64,000 nt of DNA, from assembly GCF_001469955.1 (NCBI RefSeq), contig NZ_LOPU01000011.1, positions 59,970 through 123,969 on the forward strand. Reading direction: 5' to 3'. The notes under the pieces are model-generated. The model made no database searches, was not told the DNA's origin, and saw only the letters and a list, made by a program, of their open reading frames with translations. The translations under genes were made by a program, and so were the position numbers. How positions within the stretch are numbered: position 1 is the first letter of the stretch; the number at the start of each line of letters is the position of its first letter. Positions 60,354 to 64,000 of the stretch are shown one piece after another. This stretch comes from Haloprofundus marisrubri (GTDB lineage: Archaea; Halobacteriota; Halobacteria; Halobacteriales; Haloferacaceae).

Positions 60354-61709
60354 ATGGCAGCACACGACGCCTCCGACGCGGAGCAAACCCGGGACACCGA
60401 GCAGACAACCACCCGCCGCTCGCGCCGTCGATTCCTCGGCACGGCCGGGGCCCTCGGTATCGCCGCTATCGCTGGCTGTGCCGGCAACGGCGACGACTCG
60501 ACGACGCCCGCCGGGAACGATACCGCGACGTCGACTGCGTCGCCGACCGCGACGCCCACGGAGACCGAGACTGAAACCGAGACCGAGACGCCGATGGAGG
60601 CCGTCGACCCCGACGTTCCCATTTTGAACTACGCGCTGACGCTCGAACACCTCGAAAACGCGTTCTACCGCGACGGCTTGGAGATGTTCAGCGACGACGA
60701 ACTCATGAACGCCGACGCCCTCTCGCAGTTCGGCGAGACGGTTCGGATGGACGTCCCCGAGTACCTCCGTCTCGCGGGCGAACACGAGGCCGCTCACGTC
60801 GAAGCCATCTCGCAGGTCGTCACCGACCTCGGCGGGACGCCCGTCGAGGAAGCCGAGTACGACTTCGGCTACGAGACGCCCTCTGAGTTCCTCGCGGTCG
60901 GCAAGGCGCTCGAAAACACGGGCGTCGCCGCCTACGCGGGTGCGGCCCCGTCGGTCACGAGCAACGAGATTCTCTCGACGGCAGCGGGAATCCACAGCGT
61001 CGAGGCCCGACACGCGAGTTTCCTCAACCTCGTCAATTCGGATTCACCGTTCCCGAACGCCGTCGACGAGGCCAAATCCATGGAGGAAGTGCTCGAAATC
61101 GCCGGGCAGTTCATCACCTCCGAGATGGGCGACAGCGAGACGCCGATGACCGAAGACCGGCCAATCGAGCGCAAGCAGGAAGACGACACGAGCGACGTCG
61201 ATATCCTGAACTACGCGCTGACGCTCGAACACCTCGAAAACGCGTTCTACCGCGACGGTCTGGAAATGTTCAGCAACGACGAACTGATGAACGCCGACGC
61301 CGTCTCCGACTTCAACGAGTCGGTCCGGATGATGCTCCCCGACCACCTCGCAACCGTCGGCGACCACGAGGCCGCCCACGTCGACGCGCTCTCCCAAACC
61401 GTCTCGGACCTCGGCGGCACGCCCGTCGAGGAAGCCGAGTACGACTTCGGCTACGAGACGCCCTCGGAGTTCTACGCCGTCGCACGAGCGCTCGAAAACA
61501 CGGGTGTCGCCGCCTACGCGGGCGCGGCCCCGTCGGTGTCGAACGACGACATTCTGAACGCGGCGCTCGGTATCCACAGCGTCGAGGCCCGTCACGCCAG
61601 CCTCCTCAACGAGATAAACATGGAGACACCGTTCCCAGACGGCGTCGACGAACCGATGACGATGTCGGAGGTGCAAGAAGTCGCCGGTCAGTTCATCGTC
61701 GAGAACTAA
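60354..61709 (+). CDS. Tat lipoprotein with two tandem ferritin-like domains
   Basis: 451 aa, ATG 60354. Twin-arginine signal TRRSRRRFLG (20-29), hydrophobic stretch and lipobox AGC (Cys42) predict Tat export and lipid anchoring. A Thr/Glu linker (about 62-80) follows. Residues 89-252 and 284-447 are two copies of one domain, each starting ILNYALTLEHLENAFYRDGL and containing EHEAAHV and SVEARHAS. These give the ferritin-like di-iron ligand pattern (Glu, ExxH). Both copies keep the ligands. Possible roles are iron handling or defence against peroxide outside the cell. Confidence 0.85.
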   Translation: MAAHDASDAEQTRDTEQTTTRRSRRRFLGTAGALGIAAIAGCAGNGDDSTTPAGNDTATSTASPTATPTETETETETETPMEAVDPDVPILNYALTLEHLENAFYRDGLEMFSDDELMNADALSQFGETVRMDVPEYLRLAGEHEAAHVEAISQVVTDLGGTPVEEAEYDFGYETPSEFLAVGKALENTGVAAYAGAAPSVTSNEILSTAAGIHSVEARHASFLNLVNSDSPFPNAVDEAKSMEEVLEIAGQFITSEMGDSETPMTEDRPIERKQEDDTSDVDILNYALTLEHLENAFYRDGLEMFSNDELMNADAVSDFNESVRMMLPDHLATVGDHEAAHVDALSQTVSDLGGTPVEEAEYDFGYETPSEFYAVARALENTGVAAYAGAAPSVSNDDILNAALGIHSVEARHASLLNEINMETPFPDGVDEPMTMSEVQEVAGQFIVEN

Positions 61710-61836
61710 CCTACTCGACACGTCGATTCGGCCGATGCCCGGCCGCGAGACCGACGGCGTCTCGCTATCGAAACTCGCCGTCACCATGCTCCTGTCTATC
61801 GTCAGACCCACCGCGCACCGCGTTCGCGTGCCATCA

Positions 61837-61885
61837 CTCGCGGTGATTTCTCGCGGTGATTTTTCAGCGACCGTCGAGCGGTCGC
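61837..61885. repeat. 13-bp tandem duplication and adjacent hairpin
   Basis: CTCGCGGTGATTT is present twice in tandem (61837-61849, 61850-61862). A 7-bp stem GCGACCG/CGGTCGC with a 5-nt loop (61867-61885) follows. All are in the 250-bp spacer between the ferritin-like gene and dph2. The T-run ATTTTTC between them may terminate the upstream transcript. No gene is seen in this spacer. Confidence 0.55.
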
Positions 61886-61959
61886 ACCGTCGGGTTCGAC
61901 GTCGATACCCGAATCCCAGAAACGCCGACGTTAAACGTGCCGACACGCAAGAGAGGCCA

Positions 61960-63006
61960 ATGAGCCAGGACGCCTACTCCGAAGGGGACCTCCGGAACAC
62001 AGGGATGTCCCTCCGCCACGACCGCGAGTGGGACTACGAACTCGACCGTATCATCGACGAAATCGAGGAACGCGACGCGACGAAAGTCGGTCTGCAGTTC
62101 CCCGAAGGTCTCAAACGCCGCGGCCCGGCGGTCGCCGACGACCTCCGCGAACTCTGCGACGACGACGTGACCTTCCTCCTGTCGGGTCAGCCGTGTTACG
62201 GCGCGTGCGACCTCGACACGTACCTGATGCGCCGAACCGACGTGTTCGTCCACTTCGGGCACTCGCCGATGAAGGAGTCGGACAAGATAATCTACGTTCC
62301 CCTCTTCTCGAACGTCGACCCCTACCCAATCATGGAGGAGTCGCTGGAGGAACTCGACGACCCAGACGAGAACCCCGACGTGGGTCTCGTCACGACGGCC
62401 CAGCACATGAATCTCTTCGAGGATATGTGCGAGTGGCTCGAAGAACGCGGCTACGAGGTCCACACCCGACGCGGCGACGACCGACTCACCCACGAAGGCC
62501 AAGTACTCGGCTGCAACTACGCCTCCGCGGATATCGACGCCGACCAGGTGCTGTACGTCGGCGGCGGGAAGTTCCACCCGCTCGGCTTGGCGATGGAACA
62601 CCCAGACAAGAACGTCGTCATCGCCGACCCCGTCAACAACGTCGTCACCATCGCGGACACGGAAAAATTCCTCAAGCAGCGCTACGGCGCGGTCCACCGC
62701 GCGATGGACGCCGACAAGTGGGGCGTCATCTTCTGTACCAAAATCGGGCAGGGTCGCTGGGAAATAGCCGAGAAAATCATCGAGGAGAACGACAACGCCT
62801 ACCTCATCACTATGGACGAGGTCACGCCGGACCGCCTGCGGAACTTCAACATGGACGCGTTCGTCAACACCGGGTGTCCGCGCATCACCACCGACGACGG
62901 CCCGCGCTTCCACAAGCCGATGCTGACGCCCGGCGAGTACGAAATCGCCGTCGGCAACAAACCGCTCGAAGACCTCGAATTCGACACGTTCCACGGCACG
63001 TGGTGA
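61960..63006 (+). CDS. dph2: Diphthamide synthesis radical enzyme Dph2
   Basis: 348 aa. It carries out the first step of diphthamide formation on translation elongation factor 2, using an unusual [4Fe-4S]-SAM chemistry. Three separate cysteines that hold the cluster are visible in GQPCYGACD, VLGCNYASAD and VNTGCPRI. The family order and length agree. ATG 61960 (MSQDAYSEGDL), with a TTAAAC element near 61931-61936, about 24-29 nt before it. Confidence 0.95.
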   Translation: MSQDAYSEGDLRNTGMSLRHDREWDYELDRIIDEIEERDATKVGLQFPEGLKRRGPAVADDLRELCDDDVTFLLSGQPCYGACDLDTYLMRRTDVFVHFGHSPMKESDKIIYVPLFSNVDPYPIMEESLEELDDPDENPDVGLVTTAQHMNLFEDMCEWLEERGYEVHTRRGDDRLTHEGQVLGCNYASADIDADQVLYVGGGKFHPLGLAMEHPDKNVVIADPVNNVVTIADTEKFLKQRYGAVHRAMDADKWGVIFCTKIGQGRWEIAEKIIEENDNAYLITMDEVTPDRLRNFNMDAFVNTGCPRITTDDGPRFHKPMLTPGEYEIAVGNKPLEDLEFDTFHGTW

Positions 63007-63095
63007 AGTCGCCGTAGGCGTCATCGTCTGCTGTCGGACTTCTCGCTCTCCCTGTCTCCACAAGACATTTCACACGCCTGTTCATTCTCTCTCGT

Positions 63096-63638
63096 ATGGT
63101 CTCCAGACGAACCCTCCGACTCGCGGGGTCGGCGACGGTTGCGCTCGCTGCGCTGGCCGGTGTCGCCGCCGCACAACAAGTACCGACGACGCCGAACACA
63201 CCGTCGATATCGCCCGTTCTGAGTTTTGCCATATCGCTCGTTTTCAACCTCGTCGTCGGCGGTATCGCCGTCGCCGCCGCGCCGGGTTACCTCCGACGTA
63301 CCTCCGCTCGCGTTCGCAACAACCCCGGTTCGACGCTGCTGTGGGGGCTTATCGCCTTCATCGGACTGATACTCGCGTCCATCCTCATCATCACGCTCAT
63401 CGTGACGATTCCGGCGCTTCTCGTCCTCGGAATCGTCGGGAACGTCATCGTGGCCGTCGTGGTCGGTATGGCCGTCACGAGAAGCGCCAACGACGACAAT
63501 CTGTTCGTACCCCTCGCCGTCGGCGTGCTCATCATCTCGCTCATCGGTCTCATCCCGTTCCTCGGCGCTGTGGTGAACTTCGTCCTCGGAATGATGGGTG
63601 GCGGCGCGATGGTCAACGAGTTCCGCGACGGTCGCTGA
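63096..63638 (+). CDS. Secreted or membrane protein with three to four helices
   Basis: 180 aa, ATG 63096. An N-terminal signal-like segment RTLRLAGSATVALAALAGVAAAQQ has an AQQ cleavage-like site. Hydrophobic helices then lie at about 45-65, 77-105, 106-125 and 137-166. I do not recognise a characterised family; similar proteins are annotated as membrane proteins in haloarchaea. Confidence 0.6.
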   Translation: MVSRRTLRLAGSATVALAALAGVAAAQQVPTTPNTPSISPVLSFAISLVFNLVVGGIAVAAAPGYLRRTSARVRNNPGSTLLWGLIAFIGLILASILIITLIVTIPALLVLGIVGNVIVAVVVGMAVTRSANDDNLFVPLAVGVLIISLIGLIPFLGAVVNFVLGMMGGGAMVNEFRDGR

Positions 63639-63663
63639 ACGCGGACTTCGATTTCTTTCCTGC

Positions 63664-64000
63664 TTACTCCGGTCCTGCCTCGTAGTGCTCACCGTCGTAC
63701 TCGATGTTCCTGTGGGCACTGTTCTCGAACAACGGTCGCCTGCCGTCGATTCCGCTGGTGAGTCGGACCGTCTCGACACCGTCTTCGAAAAACGGGAGCG
63801 TGTTGCGGAGTCTCGCGTCCCGAAACGCCTGTTCGGGGATGAGTTTCGAAGTTCGATTCTCACTCACCTCTTCGGTCCGTGAGACTGTGTACTCCGCCTC
63901 GTAGCTCTCCTCGCCGCGTTTCGTTTCGGGACCGACCGTCACCGTGTCGTCGTCGCGGGCGAGTTCGACGACGCCCGCCGCCGGAGTCAACGCCAACGGC
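63664..64000 (-). CDS. Hypothetical protein, 5' end cut by the window edge
   Basis: C-terminal part, at least 110 aa, open to the last base. It contains GVVELARDDDTVTVGPETKRGEESYEAEYTVSRTEEVSENRTS and ends EYDGEHYEAGPE. No membrane helices. Not recognised. The true start lies beyond 64000. It is convergent with the previous gene. Confidence 0.55.
   Translation of the reverse strand, partial: PLALTPAAGVVELARDDDTVTVGPETKRGEESYEAEYTVSRTEEVSENRTSKLIPEQAFRDARLRNTLPFFEDGVETVRLTSGIDGRRPLFENSAHRNIEYDGEHYEAGPE

Noticed and set aside
61735..61959. N-terminal extension of dph2
   Set aside because: It crosses tandem repeats and a hairpin and is not family-like; the ATG at 61960 has proper TATA spacing.

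Overview
The window is a high-GC, densely coded piece of a haloarchaeal chromosome. The evidence is strongly acidic proteins, archaeal information-processing genes (TFB, aIF2 beta, Nop5, fibrillarin, archaeal methionine adenosyltransferase, Dph2), TATA-type promoters about 25-30 nt before start codons with very short leaders, and haloarchaeal families (DUF555, UPF0058, DUF5804, amphi-Trp, bat-type HTH, Tat lipoproteins). I cannot fix the genus; the gene set would fit Haloferacales. I see no transposase, rRNA, CRISPR array or provirus module. The one RNA gene is a tRNA-Leu.

Layout. 0-12 kb: a truncated MFS carrier, membrane proteins, threonyl-tRNA synthetase, 4-alpha-glucanotransferase, an M20 hydrolase, an 8-oxoguanine-type DNA glycosylase and small conserved archaeal proteins. 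12-15 kb: aIF2 beta, zinc ribbons, transcription factor B and a Tat lipoprotein. 15-28 kb: a dispersed phenylacetate catabolism region (enoyl-CoA hydratase, 3-hydroxyacyl-CoA dehydrogenase, phenylacetate-CoA ligase, MaoC hydratase, a bat-type regulator divergent from paaABCD). Set into it is an unexplained operon of four overlapping genes for very acidic proteins (20.8-23.5 kb), followed by a BrkB-family membrane protein.

28-36 kb: Nop5-fibrillarin, glutamate-cysteine ligase, an HTH regulator, an archaeal phosphopantetheine adenylyltransferase, a cyclin-only TFB-like protein, tRNA-Leu with a duplicated 3' tail and a run of perfect hairpins, then a diadenylate cyclase-MscS operon. 36-50 kb: GNAT, PurD, a DUF255 thioredoxin-domain protein, CysM, a Kelch lipoprotein, ThiI, TauE, an Nramp relative without the usual metal-site motifs, and methionine adenosyltransferase. 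50-64 kb: two head-to-head peptide-type ABC permeases, a CYTH protein, an FKBP-type isomerase, a MinD-like/RecA-like ATPase pair, a YlbF-family protein, a cation antiporter, HIT and esterase proteins, a tandem ferritin-like lipoprotein and Dph2.

The best candidate for an undescribed system is the 20830-23534 operon. Two adjacent proteins carry glycines at exactly every fourth residue over 21-25 residues. The third protein adds an Ala/Glu/Thr coiled coil and a Rho-N/SAP-like domain. The fourth ends in a basic tail with two HSTVP motifs. Other notable points are a PaaD whose zinc ribbon is a separate gene, the c-di-AMP synthase/MscS pairing, and dyad elements at several promoters.
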